Of a stretch of 49,128 nt of DNA, positions 42,293-49,128 are shown in pieces. Position 1 is the first letter of the stretch. The number at the start of each line of letters is the position of its first letter. The stretch spans positions 1-49,128 of the forward strand of contig CAZECE010000058.1 in NCBI GenBank assembly GCA_964510525.1. Reading direction: 5' to 3'. The notes under the pieces are model-generated. The model had not been told where the DNA came from. It saw nothing but the letters and a program-made list of their open reading frames with translations, and ran no database searches. Both the position numbers and the translations under genes were made by a program. This stretch comes from CAZECE01 sp964510525 (lineage in GTDB: Bacteria > Pseudomonadota > Gammaproteobacteria > Pseudomonadales > JANQJO01).

Positions 42293-43674
42293 GCTTTGCG
42301 ACGTGGGATTCCCAACTTTTGGCGACGCTCCCACAGTGTTTTACGGCTAATGCCGAGTTTTTCGGCCAATTCGGTTTCATTGAGGGTATCTTGGTTTTCC
42401 AGTACGAACCGTTTGAAGTAGGTATCCAAAGAGTCCGCTGATGGGGCGGCTTCTTCTGTGGTCAGATTTTCTGTGGTGAGATCTTGTGGCTGTGATTGAG
42501 TTTGACGGTCTTTCTCCTTCGAAGTCGAGCCTGTGGACTGTTGAATCCCGAGTGACGCGGTATCAAGATCGGCGTCATCGCTGAGCACAATGGCGCGTTC
42601 AATCGCGTGCTCCAGTTCCCGGACATTGCCCGGCCAATCATAAAGTAACAGGGCTTTTTGCGCGGCGTCCGTGAGTTTTTTGGGGCCGCATTGAAAGCGC
42701 TTGCGCAGCTGTTGAATAAAAAACTCGGCCAATAACAACACATCATTCCCACGTTGATGCAACGCGGGAACCGACAGTTCGATGACGTGCAGCCGGTAAT
42801 ACAGGTCCTCACGAAATTGGCCTTCCTGAGCCAGTTGTTTCAGAGGGCGGTGTGTGGCGGCGATGATGCGCACATCAACGTGGCGGGATTCGATCGATCC
42901 GACAGGACGAACTTCTTTCTCTTGCAGTAATCGTAACAGTCGCGCTTGGGCTTCCATTGGCAGTTCACCGATTTCATCAAGAAATAACGTGCCTTGGTTC
43001 GCCGCTTCGACCAAGCCTTTGCGTTGCGTTTGAGCCCCGGTAAAGGCGCCTTTTTCATGGCCGAAGAGTTCGGCCTCAATTAAGGTCTCTGGAATGGCGG
43101 CACAATTCACGGAAATCAAGGGGCCTTCGGCTCTGGCGCTGCGGTTGTGCAGCGCTTTGGCCACCAACTCTTTGCCCGTACCAGATGGGCCAACAATGAG
43201 CACCGTGCTGTCGACCGGAGCGGCTTTGGATATTTGTTGTTGCAAGCGCTGCATTAAGGGGTGCTCACCGATCATATTATCCTGAGGATCGCTTGGCTGA
43301 ATCGCTTTGCCGCGGCTACTTAAGGCGTGCTTGACGATTTTTAACATCTCATCAAAATCAAAGGGTTTGGCGATGTAATCGATGGCGCCGAGCTTTAAGG
43401 CGTCGACAGCCGATTTAATGCTCGCGTAACTGGTCATGATCAGCACGGGTGTTGGGTTGGCGTGCGTAATTAACTGCGTGCCTGGTTCGTCTGGTAGACG
43501 AATGTCGCTGATGATGAGGTCGTAGGCGCGTGTCGGTAAAAGCGCCTTGGCATCGCTGAATGTATGGCAGGTATCGACGGCGTAACCCGCATTGGTGAGC
43601 AGTCTGGCCAGTGATTGGCAGATGATGGTTTCGTCTTCGACGATTAAGATGTGTATGAGTGGCTCGTTTTGCAA
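42289..43674 (-). CDS. cbrB: Sigma-54-dependent response regulator CbrB
   Basis: An NtrC-type activator. Receiver domain with the phosphorylated Asp in I-I-S-D-I-R-L-P near residue 58; central AAA+ domain with Walker A G-P-S-G-T-G-K-E near residue 166 and the sigma-54-contacting G-A-F-T-G-A near residue 211; C-terminal Fis-type HTH (E-L-A-E-K-L-G-I-S-R-K-T-L-W). A Gln/Thr-rich linker with repeated L-T-T-E-N precedes the HTH. 461 aa, like Pseudomonas CbrB (~478). It begins 14 nt after cbrA. It should activate the sRNA promoter just downstream in response to carbon/nitrogen balance. Confidence 0.93.
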   Translation of the reverse strand: MQNEPLIHILIVEDETIICQSLARLLTNAGYAVDTCHTFSDAKALLPTRAYDLIISDIRLPDEPGTQLITHANPTPVLIMTSYASIKSAVDALKLGAIDYIAKPFDFDEMLKIVKHALSSRGKAIQPSDPQDNMIGEHPLMQRLQQQISKAAPVDSTVLIVGPSGTGKELVAKALHNRSARAEGPLISVNCAAIPETLIEAELFGHEKGAFTGAQTQRKGLVEAANQGTLFLDEIGELPMEAQARLLRLLQEKEVRPVGSIESRHVDVRIIAATHRPLKQLAQEGQFREDLYYRLHVIELSVPALHQRGNDVLLLAEFFIQQLRKRFQCGPKKLTDAAQKALLLYDWPGNVRELEHAIERAIVLSDDADLDTASLGIQQSTGSTSKEKDRQTQSQPQDLTTENLTTEEAAPSADSLDTYFKRFVLENQDTLNETELAEKLGISRKTLWERRQKLGIPRRKA

Positions 43675-43688
43675 TGCAAGGCTTCCGT

Positions 43689-46589
43689 TTAATTGAGCGC
43701 CGATAATGACAGCACCGGTAAAGACAAGGAGATTTGAGTGCCCCTGTCATTTTGAACGGGGCTGGTTATGAAAATAGCGCCATTATGCTCTTTAAGCGTG
43801 TTGTAGGCGAGATATAAGCCTAATCCCGTGCCCTGGCCAATGGGTTTGGTGGTCGTAAAGGGTTCAAATGCATGTTCTTTGATGGCGGCAGGCATACCAT
43901 GACCTTGGTCGGTAACGGTAATCTGAATGGTGCTGTCGATGCGCATGGCGTTTATCTGAACCTCACTGTTATCGGGTGAGGCGTCGCAGGCATTGTCCAG
44001 TAAATTGATGAACATCTGTTGCAGCAATTGATCATCACCAAGGCACCTCAGGTTATCCGGACATGCAATCTGTATCGACCTGTATTTGGCTTTATCAGAA
44101 TATTGAATCAACTCAACCGCACTCTGTATGCATTTATTGAGGTTAACTGGTTCAAAGTGTGTTTGGTTTTCTTGTTTGGTGTGACCAAAGCTTGTTAAGG
44201 ACTGAACGATGGAGCTGATGCGCTGGGTCTGCTGTAAAATACCTTCAGCGATGGCGTCGTCTGAATTTTGAGAGGCCTTCTTTGAGTATTGTATTTCTTG
44301 TGCCAAGCATGAAATGGCCGTGACGGGATTGCCAATTTCGTGGGCGACGCCGGCCGCCAACTGGCCAATGGCTGCGAGCCGATCGGCGTGCGCGACTTGG
44401 CGTTGCAGGTTTTTGTAGGGCGTCCAGTCTTCAAACACCAACATAAAGGCGCCAGGAATGTTGCGTTGCGATTGAATCTGGGTGCAAAAAATATTCAGCG
44501 AGCGGGGGGTGGGGTGTTCGTCTAATTCTCGGCTTTGTGGCGTGCCGTCATAAACCAGGGTGTCTTTTTGTAGATGCAGTTCCTGAATCAAGGCCTGCCA
44601 GGGCTGTGCTAACTGCGTTAAGTGGCTGCCCAGGACTTGATGAGTATGGATGCCAGATAATCGCTGCATGCTGTGGTTCCAATGAATGATTTCACCTCGT
44701 TCTGTAAGGATCACAATGCCCAAGGGTAAATGGTTCAGCAGTTCTTTGTGGTAGCGCCTTAATTGGTCCAGCTCGGCGGCAATTCCCCGAAACGGTTTTG
44801 GCTGATCGGCCAGGTTTTCTTCGGTAAAAGGCACGTCTTGGTTGTTACTGCTGTTGTAAGCTGAAAACGGGATGGCCTGATCAATCAACCGTTTTGCAGG
44901 AAGGGGCCCCAGCCAATCACTGAAGTGAGATTGCAGCGATTCTCGAAGCTCGCGAATGTAAGAAGGTGAATCGTACGAAGGCGAATCGTGGGAAGACAAA
45001 TCGTCAGAGGGTTGGCTTTGTTTAAGTAGTGTCTCAATTGTTTTGTTTGAGAACGAGGTGTTAAGTGTGTGTTTGATGTTGGTGAGATTGGTCGGTTCAA
45101 TGAAACCGTTAAGCCGTTTCGGGAGGTGCTCAACAGTACATTGCTGGGCAATCCATTGTTCCTGGGTGTTTTGTGAGGACACTAACGACACCATTACAAA
45201 CGCAGCACTGTTGAGAAATAACGCCAATACGGTAGGCAATTGCCAATTTTCAATATTAGGGCTGTAACCGAGGTCTAACCAAAAATTCGCATCGTTCGTT
45301 GTTGTCAGTGACGTAAATAAGAGCCCGATCAGCCATACACTGATGCCAATTAACAAGCCGGCATTAAATCCCCTGGCATTACCTTTCGGCCAGAATAAGC
45401 AGCCGATTAAACCGGGCACGAAATGCAAAGCACCTAATACAGAGAGAATGCCCAATTCTGCTAGATCCAAGCTGTTTAGTGTCATTTGATACGTAAAATA
45501 TCCGATACTGAGTAGCAGCAAGGAAACAGCCATACGATTTCGCGTTAAAAACACAAACACATCGTCGCGCTTTAACACGGCGGCTTGCAACGATGCCGTC
45601 ATGGATGGCATCACGAGGTGTTTTTGCACGGTATCGGACAGATTTAATAGCAGGGGTAACAGTAATCCTGCAATAGCCAAAAGCAGCATCATCAGTGTGG
45701 TGAGTGATAAAAGCGGAGAATGGCTGGTAAGTTCAATGAGGAAATGTTCCGGTAAAGTGGTCAGTTGGTTTTTTGTCGCCGCCCACACAATGAAAGGCAC
45801 TGTCAGCGAGACCAGCCACAGTGTGAGTGGGAAAAACCAAGCAGCGGATAGCAGCCAACGGGCTTTGGCTCGATTGGTAAATAACAGATGAAAAGCATGA
45901 GGAAAGGTAATGGGCGCAAAAAACCAGGCTAAAATCAGACTCCAGTGCAGAGTGGACTGCTGGCTAAGATTGGGGTTGTTGAGTTTGCGTGGGGTTTGCG
46001 TTAACCAGTGTTGCAGTTGATTCAGATCACCAAACGTATGAAAAAATATAACGCCGACCACCACCAGCAGTAGTCCTAACTTTACTGCGCTGAATAAGCT
46101 GAGTACGTGCAGTTCACGGCTGCGGTTGTTGTTAAGCAGCCAAGACACTAGGATCAGCACAGCAGGAAAAAACACGGTGAATGCCGCCGGCCAAGGCAAC
46201 GCCATTGAGGCCCACGTCGGCCTATAATGCGCTACGACCGTATTGAGAAAATAATGGCTGAGCAGTTCAAATAGTCGAAACTGCAGTGCGATCAACGGCA
46301 GTGAAATTAGAGTCAAGGCCACGGCACAGAGTGTGCCTGAAGTTTGTCGATCATAACGAAAGGCGAACAAGTCAGCCATAGAGTGTAAATGGTGGGTCTT
46401 ACAGAGCCTTAAAATGGGGACAAATAAGATCGGCGCAAAAAAGAACGCCACGCCTACCGCCGAGAAGTACACTAAAAAATGTTGGCCAAATTGATACGCA
46501 ATGCCCACACTGCCCAGCAAAGTCCAGCCGCCCAGCAGGCTGCAGATTGCAAATATGTAATTGAAAGCAGGGTGGAGGCTGAGAGTCAT
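43689..46589 (-). CDS. cbrA: Sensor histidine kinase CbrA with SLC5 transporter domain
   Basis: The N-terminal ~490 residues form about 13 membrane helices of a sodium/solute symporter (SLC5) fold. A soluble linker (~residues 490-620) contains a 3 x 15-bp repeat. A PAS domain follows (~625-735), then HisKA with the phospho-acceptor His in G-V-A-H-E-I-G-N-P near residue 749, and HATPase_c with N-L-L-D-N-A-C-D-A and G-T-G-L-G-L near residue 918. CbrA of Pseudomonas has this architecture and transports histidine, although transport and signalling are separable. 966 aa versus ~983. Upstream lies a cbrX-like ORF, downstream cbrB. Confidence 0.93.
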   Translation of the reverse strand: MTLSLHPAFNYIFAICSLLGGWTLLGSVGIAYQFGQHFLVYFSAVGVAFFFAPILFVPILRLCKTHHLHSMADLFAFRYDRQTSGTLCAVALTLISLPLIALQFRLFELLSHYFLNTVVAHYRPTWASMALPWPAAFTVFFPAVLILVSWLLNNNRSRELHVLSLFSAVKLGLLLVVVGVIFFHTFGDLNQLQHWLTQTPRKLNNPNLSQQSTLHWSLILAWFFAPITFPHAFHLLFTNRAKARWLLSAAWFFPLTLWLVSLTVPFIVWAATKNQLTTLPEHFLIELTSHSPLLSLTTLMMLLLAIAGLLLPLLLNLSDTVQKHLVMPSMTASLQAAVLKRDDVFVFLTRNRMAVSLLLLSIGYFTYQMTLNSLDLAELGILSVLGALHFVPGLIGCLFWPKGNARGFNAGLLIGISVWLIGLLFTSLTTTNDANFWLDLGYSPNIENWQLPTVLALFLNSAAFVMVSLVSSQNTQEQWIAQQCTVEHLPKRLNGFIEPTNLTNIKHTLNTSFSNKTIETLLKQSQPSDDLSSHDSPSYDSPSYIRELRESLQSHFSDWLGPLPAKRLIDQAIPFSAYNSSNNQDVPFTEENLADQPKPFRGIAAELDQLRRYHKELLNHLPLGIVILTERGEIIHWNHSMQRLSGIHTHQVLGSHLTQLAQPWQALIQELHLQKDTLVYDGTPQSRELDEHPTPRSLNIFCTQIQSQRNIPGAFMLVFEDWTPYKNLQRQVAHADRLAAIGQLAAGVAHEIGNPVTAISCLAQEIQYSKKASQNSDDAIAEGILQQTQRISSIVQSLTSFGHTKQENQTHFEPVNLNKCIQSAVELIQYSDKAKYRSIQIACPDNLRCLGDDQLLQQMFINLLDNACDASPDNSEVQINAMRIDSTIQITVTDQGHGMPAAIKEHAFEPFTTTKPIGQGTGLGLYLAYNTLKEHNGAIFITSPVQNDRGTQISLSLPVLSLSALN
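44962..45006. repeat. 3 x 15-bp in-frame repeat in cbrA
   Basis: gaaggtgaatcgtac, gaaggcgaatcgtgg and gaagacaaatcgtca. On the coding strand they give the linker D-L-S-S-H-D-S-P-S-Y-D-S-P-S-Y between the transporter and PAS domains. Confidence 0.85.
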
Positions 46590-46606
46590 ATATTAAGGCC
46601 TGCGAG

Positions 46607-46771
46607 TTAGGTAAGCCGTTTCAGCAACCAGTAGTTTAAGCCAATAGCCGCAAGCCCAAGCAGGTAAGGGCGATACCAGGTGTTGGCTTCTGAGGTTGCC
46701 CAGTCAATCAGGCTTGGGGTCAGCAGCACACAGCCCAATAGAATGATCAGTGCAAGACGATCGATGAACAT
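46607..46771 (-). CDS. cbrX: CbrX-like small membrane protein upstream of cbrA
   Basis: A 54-codon frame, ATG at 46771, ending 17 nt before the cbrA ATG. Two hydrophobic helices (residues ~6-22 and ~35-50) flank a short polar loop with W-A-T-S-E-A-N-T-W-Y-R-P-Y, and the C-terminus is basic (L-K-R-L-T). Pseudomonas has a short ORF, cbrX, in this position that is translationally coupled to cbrA. Size, membrane character and position all fit. The name rests on position and topology, not on a recognised motif. Confidence 0.7.
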   Translation of the reverse strand: MFIDRLALIILLGCVLLTPSLIDWATSEANTWYRPYLLGLAAIGLNYWLLKRLT

Positions 46772-46841
46772 GTTAGGGTTAGCGTCTTTTTAGCAGTTAG
46801 ATTAGTGGTTAGTAGTTAGTGGTTAAAAGGGACACAATATC

Positions 46842-47660
46842 ATGGCCGAGATTGCTTTAACACAGCTCCAAGCGTTCATTCGAGCCGAGCTCAAACCAGA
46901 ACAATATAAAGACTACTGCCCGAACGGATTGCAAGTAGAGGGCAAGGCCCAGGTGAAGCGCTTAGCACTTGGTGTAACCGCCAGTATGGGGGTGATTGAG
47001 CAAGCATCTGCTTGGCAGGCCGATGCGCTCTTAGTGCACCATGGCTATTTTTGGAAGGGGGAAGACCCTTGTATTGTGGGTGTAAAACGCAAACGTTTGC
47101 AGGCGCTTTGGGCGTCAGACATGAGTTTATTGGCTTATCATTTGCCTTTGGATGTCCACCCGACTTTGGGCAATAACGCTCAATTGGCGAAGCGTTTAGA
47201 CTGGCAGGTGGTGGCTCAGCATCGTGTCGATGGTGTTCCAGGGTTGTTATGGATGGGCGAATTGCAACGCCCTATGCAGGCTTCTGAGCTGGCTGATAAA
47301 CTAACCAGCCAGCTCGGCCAAAAGCCCTTGGTTGTAGGGCCTGTTGCTAAGCAGCCAAATACAGAGCAGGCAAATACACAGGAGCCAAACAGCTCAGCCG
47401 ATCCAGCGATCACGACCCTGGCCTGGTGCACTGGCGCAGCGCAGCGTTATTTTCAGACCGCCATTGATTTGGGGGCAACGGCGTATCTTTCGGGTGAGAT
47501 TTCTGAAAACACGGTGCATTTGGCACGCGAGACTGGCATTCCTTTTTTTGCGTGTGGCCACCACGCCACTGAAAAGTACGGCGTACAAGCCTTGGGTGAG
47601 AAGATTGGTTCGGTTAATGGGATTGAGGTGCGGTTTTTTGATGAACACAATCCAGTTTAG
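46842..47660 (+). CDS. Nif3-like dinuclear metal-centre hexameric protein (YbgI family)
   Basis: The NIF3/DUF34 family forms toroidal hexamers with two metals per subunit; function is unsettled (annotated as GTP cyclohydrolase I type 2 homolog or metal chaperone). Motifs: C-P-N-G-L-Q-V-E-G at the N-terminus, L-L-V-H-H-G-Y-F-W with the metal-binding His pair, Y-H-L-P-L-D-x-H, and the C-terminal G-H-H-A-T-E-K-Y. 272 aa, longer than E. coli YbgI (247) partly because of a repeat-derived insertion (47352-47396). Divergent from the cbrX-cbrA-cbrB run. Confidence 0.92.
   Translation: MAEIALTQLQAFIRAELKPEQYKDYCPNGLQVEGKAQVKRLALGVTASMGVIEQASAWQADALLVHHGYFWKGEDPCIVGVKRKRLQALWASDMSLLAYHLPLDVHPTLGNNAQLAKRLDWQVVAQHRVDGVPGLLWMGELQRPMQASELADKLTSQLGQKPLVVGPVAKQPNTEQANTQEPNSSADPAITTLAWCTGAAQRYFQTAIDLGATAYLSGEISENTVHLARETGIPFFACGHHATEKYGVQALGEKIGSVNGIEVRFFDEHNPV
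47352..47396 (+). repeat. 3 x 15-bp in-frame repeat in the nif3-like gene
   Basis: cagccaaatacagag, caggcaaatacacag and gagccaaacagctca encode Q-P-N-T-E, Q-A-N-T-Q and E-P-N-S-S in a surface insertion. Confidence 0.85.
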
Positions 47661-47679
47661 TCGTTTAGAGTTGAGCGAC

Positions 47680-48534
47680 TTACCGTGTTTTACTTTTCCA
47701 AATCACGATCAGGTTTGACAGGATAATCAGGCTTGCACCAATCAACATCCCAGGTGTCATCTGCTCATCGAGCATGATCACGCTCAGCAGCATTGAGCAC
47801 GGGACGCCGGCGTAGAAGAGGCCACCGATCAGTGTGGTGGGGAGCAGGGTGGTGGCTTTTACCCACAGGCCATGACCTAACGTGGTGCTGACTAAGCCTA
47901 AAAACACCAGCCAAGCCCAATCGGTAATTGGTAGTTGCCAGTTGGTTTGGGGTAACAAGACCAAAAAAATGGGCAACGCAAAAGCAAATTGGCCCAGGGT
48001 GCGCAGCGTTAAAGGAATATTTTGATTGCGTTGATGCAGTATGGGCAAAAAGGCATAGCAAAAGCCGCTTAAAATGCCGATCAGAAACCCGCGTGTGTGT
48101 TGGCTTTCTAATGAAAAGTGCGGCGTCACGCACAGCACACCGACACAAGCCAACCCAATGGCACCCCAATGAATGAGTTGAGGTCGGGTGCCTAAAAAAT
48201 ACCATCCCAAGCTCAACAAAAAAATGCCGTAGGTAGATAAGCCAATGGCCGCGAGAGACGCTGTCGATTCTTTGATGCTGATGAAGAACGTCAGCCAATG
48301 CAGACCAAATGCAACACCAATCACCAGTAATCGGCTCAGTTGTTGCCAATTAAGCGAGAGACGTTCTCTTTTTAACACCAGCCATACCGCTATCGCGGCG
48401 ATGGCAATCAATAACCGCGCGATACCGATGGTAGCTACATTGGCCGAAATCAACTTGATCACGACCGGCGCAAACGCAATCAGTGAAATGCCAAGCAGCG
48501 CGATCGAGATGCCTGGTAACAGCGTATGGGTCAT
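47680..48534 (-). CDS. DMT-superfamily (EamA) inner-membrane transporter
   Basis: 284 aa with about ten hydrophobic helices in two EamA repeats (residues ~5-135 and ~145-280). Second-repeat hallmarks include L-V-F-L-G-L-V-S-T-T-L-G-H-G-L-W and E-Q-M-T-P-G-M-L-I-G-A. EamA proteins export metabolites or amino acids; the substrate cannot be told from sequence. It ends 19 nt from the convergent nif3-like gene and starts 3 nt after the PilZ gene stop, so it is probably cotranscribed with it. Confidence 0.88.
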   Translation of the reverse strand: MTHTLLPGISIALLGISLIAFAPVVIKLISANVATIGIARLLIAIAAIAVWLVLKRERLSLNWQQLSRLLVIGVAFGLHWLTFFISIKESTASLAAIGLSTYGIFLLSLGWYFLGTRPQLIHWGAIGLACVGVLCVTPHFSLESQHTRGFLIGILSGFCYAFLPILHQRNQNIPLTLRTLGQFAFALPIFLVLLPQTNWQLPITDWAWLVFLGLVSTTLGHGLWVKATTLLPTTLIGGLFYAGVPCSMLLSVIMLDEQMTPGMLIGASLIILSNLIVIWKSKTR

Positions 48535-48537
48535 GGA

Positions 48538-48930
48538 TTAGCGGGTGCCGACGTTGCTCGCATCGGTGAAGGAGAAATACTCCGACAAGGCTTCGACCAC
48601 TTTATGAAGTTCTTCAGAAGGCTTGGTAAAACTAAAGCCCGTATCAAAGCAGTTTGGCGCTAAGTCGGGTTTGCACCAGTGGCTTAATGCCTCAAATTCA
48701 ATGCGACGCTTGCCGTTGATGGCGTTTGGGGGGCGTAATTCCAATTCGAACATGGCGTGCGTTAGGAGTGGTGCTGTGCTCACTAGCATCATGCCATGCA
48801 ACGAGATGTTGACGATATAACCCAGCGGCTTGTCGGTAATTTTGTTATATACCTGGAGGTAGTAATGCAGTTGATGGCGTTCTATGTGCCTTTTGTCTTT
48901 CACGTGCGATGATCCTGAATCTGAGTGCAT
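48538..48930 (-). CDS. PilZ-domain protein (c-di-GMP receptor candidate)
   Basis: 130 aa. A PilZ-type c-di-GMP site is present: R-x-x-x-R (R-H-I-E-R, residues ~15-19) and N-I-S-L-H-G (NxSxxG) at residues ~42-47, followed by a beta-barrel-like sequence. It is a stand-alone receptor without an effector domain. The CBS-GGDEF cyclase in this window is a possible but unproven source of its ligand. Confidence 0.82.
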   Translation of the reverse strand: MHSDSGSSHVKDKRHIERHQLHYYLQVYNKITDKPLGYIVNISLHGMMLVSTAPLLTHAMFELELRPPNAINGKRRIEFEALSHWCKPDLAPNCFDTGFSFTKPSEELHKVVEALSEYFSFTDASNVGTR

Positions 48931-49042
48931 CTGAACTTTCCTAAAGTTTAGACCAGGAAGTGGCGTCGCTTCCGAGTCTGGTGAAGGAATATTGTAATTT
49001 TTGTAACTGGCTTACGGTTTGTGTCTGCTATTTGCTTAAGAA

Positions 49043-49128
49043 TTATTCGTGTTTTTTAAAAGGGGCGGAGATCTCTTGTTCCGCAGCCAGATCGCCTGGT
49101 TCATGAGGGAGTTTCGAAGCATAGTCTT
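49043..49128 (-). CDS. 3' end of an unidentified gene (truncated by window)
   Basis: An open frame enters from the window edge on the minus strand and ends with TAA at 49043. The visible 27 residues (ending ...A-E-Q-E-I-S-A-P-F-K-K-H-E) look like a normal hydrophilic C-terminus. Too short to identify; the other minus-strand frames look less protein-like. Confidence 0.4.
   Translation of the reverse strand, partial: DYASKLPHEPGDLAAEQEISAPFKKHE

Noticed and set aside
42168..42421. Plus-strand ORFs opposite the cbrB 3' end
   Set aside because: They overlap the activator sites and the cbrB coding strand, have repetitive Arg/Pro-rich translations and no ribosome site.
1..49128. CRISPR arrays, IS elements, prophage or integrative element ends
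   Set aside because: The repeats present are short contiguous tandem units without spacers; no transposase, integrase, phage genes or tRNA-associated attachment repeats were seen.

Overview
This 49 kb window looks like chromosomal DNA of a Gram-negative, probably marine, gammaproteobacterium of the Oceanospirillales/Pseudomonadales type. This rests on gene order: mnmA-purB, icd-cspD-clpS-clpA-infA-aat-trxB, ftsK-lolA-rarA, and above all cbrX-cbrA-cbrB-(crcZ)-pcnB-folK-panB-panC, which is the Pseudomonas arrangement. GC is moderate, and kdsB and lolA indicate an LPS-bearing outer membrane. I see no tRNA, rRNA, CRISPR array, IS element or prophage.

Region 1 (1-24 kb) is mostly housekeeping. 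It starts with the truncated end of a receiver-PAS-degenerate GGDEF regulator. An alpha/beta hydrolase, purB and mnmA follow on the minus strand, then icd and cspD. Next comes a proteolysis and N-degron block: clpS and clpA (adaptor and unfoldase), infA, and aat (the transferase that makes N-degrons). After trxB and an alanine dehydrogenase there is a Ycf46-like AAA+ ATPase, then ftsK, lolA and rarA. The region ends with a pore-less voltage-sensor-like membrane protein, a CBS-GGDEF diguanylate cyclase, a DUF1338 protein and pdxB.

Region 2 (24-38 kb) is the accessory stretch. A TolC-type outer-membrane protein is divergent from a single uninterrupted 2407-codon gene with the architecture of a non-ribosomal peptide synthetase (TubC-like N-terminus, C, A, half-C, C, A). 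In it every diagnostic catalytic motif I could align is destroyed: both HHxxxDG motifs, both A3 P-loops and the YGPTE positions. There is no carrier or thioesterase domain. It therefore reads as a giant intact pseudo-enzyme. A histidine phosphatase-like gene and kdsB follow. Then come an AT-rich 577-codon orphan gene and a gene fusing a bacterial CoaD-type phosphopantetheine adenylyltransferase to a CoaE-type dephospho-CoA kinase. This is the domain order of animal CoA synthase. It lies tail-to-tail with panC-panB, so early and late CoA biosynthesis sit together.

Region 3 (38-49 kb) is the panC/panB/folK/pcnB operon with its own sigma-70-like promoter, followed by the carbon-catabolite control locus. 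The 609-nt gap between cbrB and pcnB carries, in order, TGTTAC/GTAACA-type repeats, a near-perfect sigma-54 promoter, and a roughly 190-nt RNA gene with four perfect AAnAAnAA (Hfq/Crc CA-type) motifs. This is a complete CrcZ-like module driven by CbrB. A 54-codon membrane ORF upstream of cbrA matches CbrX in position. Nif3-like, EamA-transporter and PilZ genes close the window.

A sequence-wide peculiarity is the density of short tandem duplications: 12/15/30-bp in-frame units in protein linkers and 16-20-bp units at gene borders.
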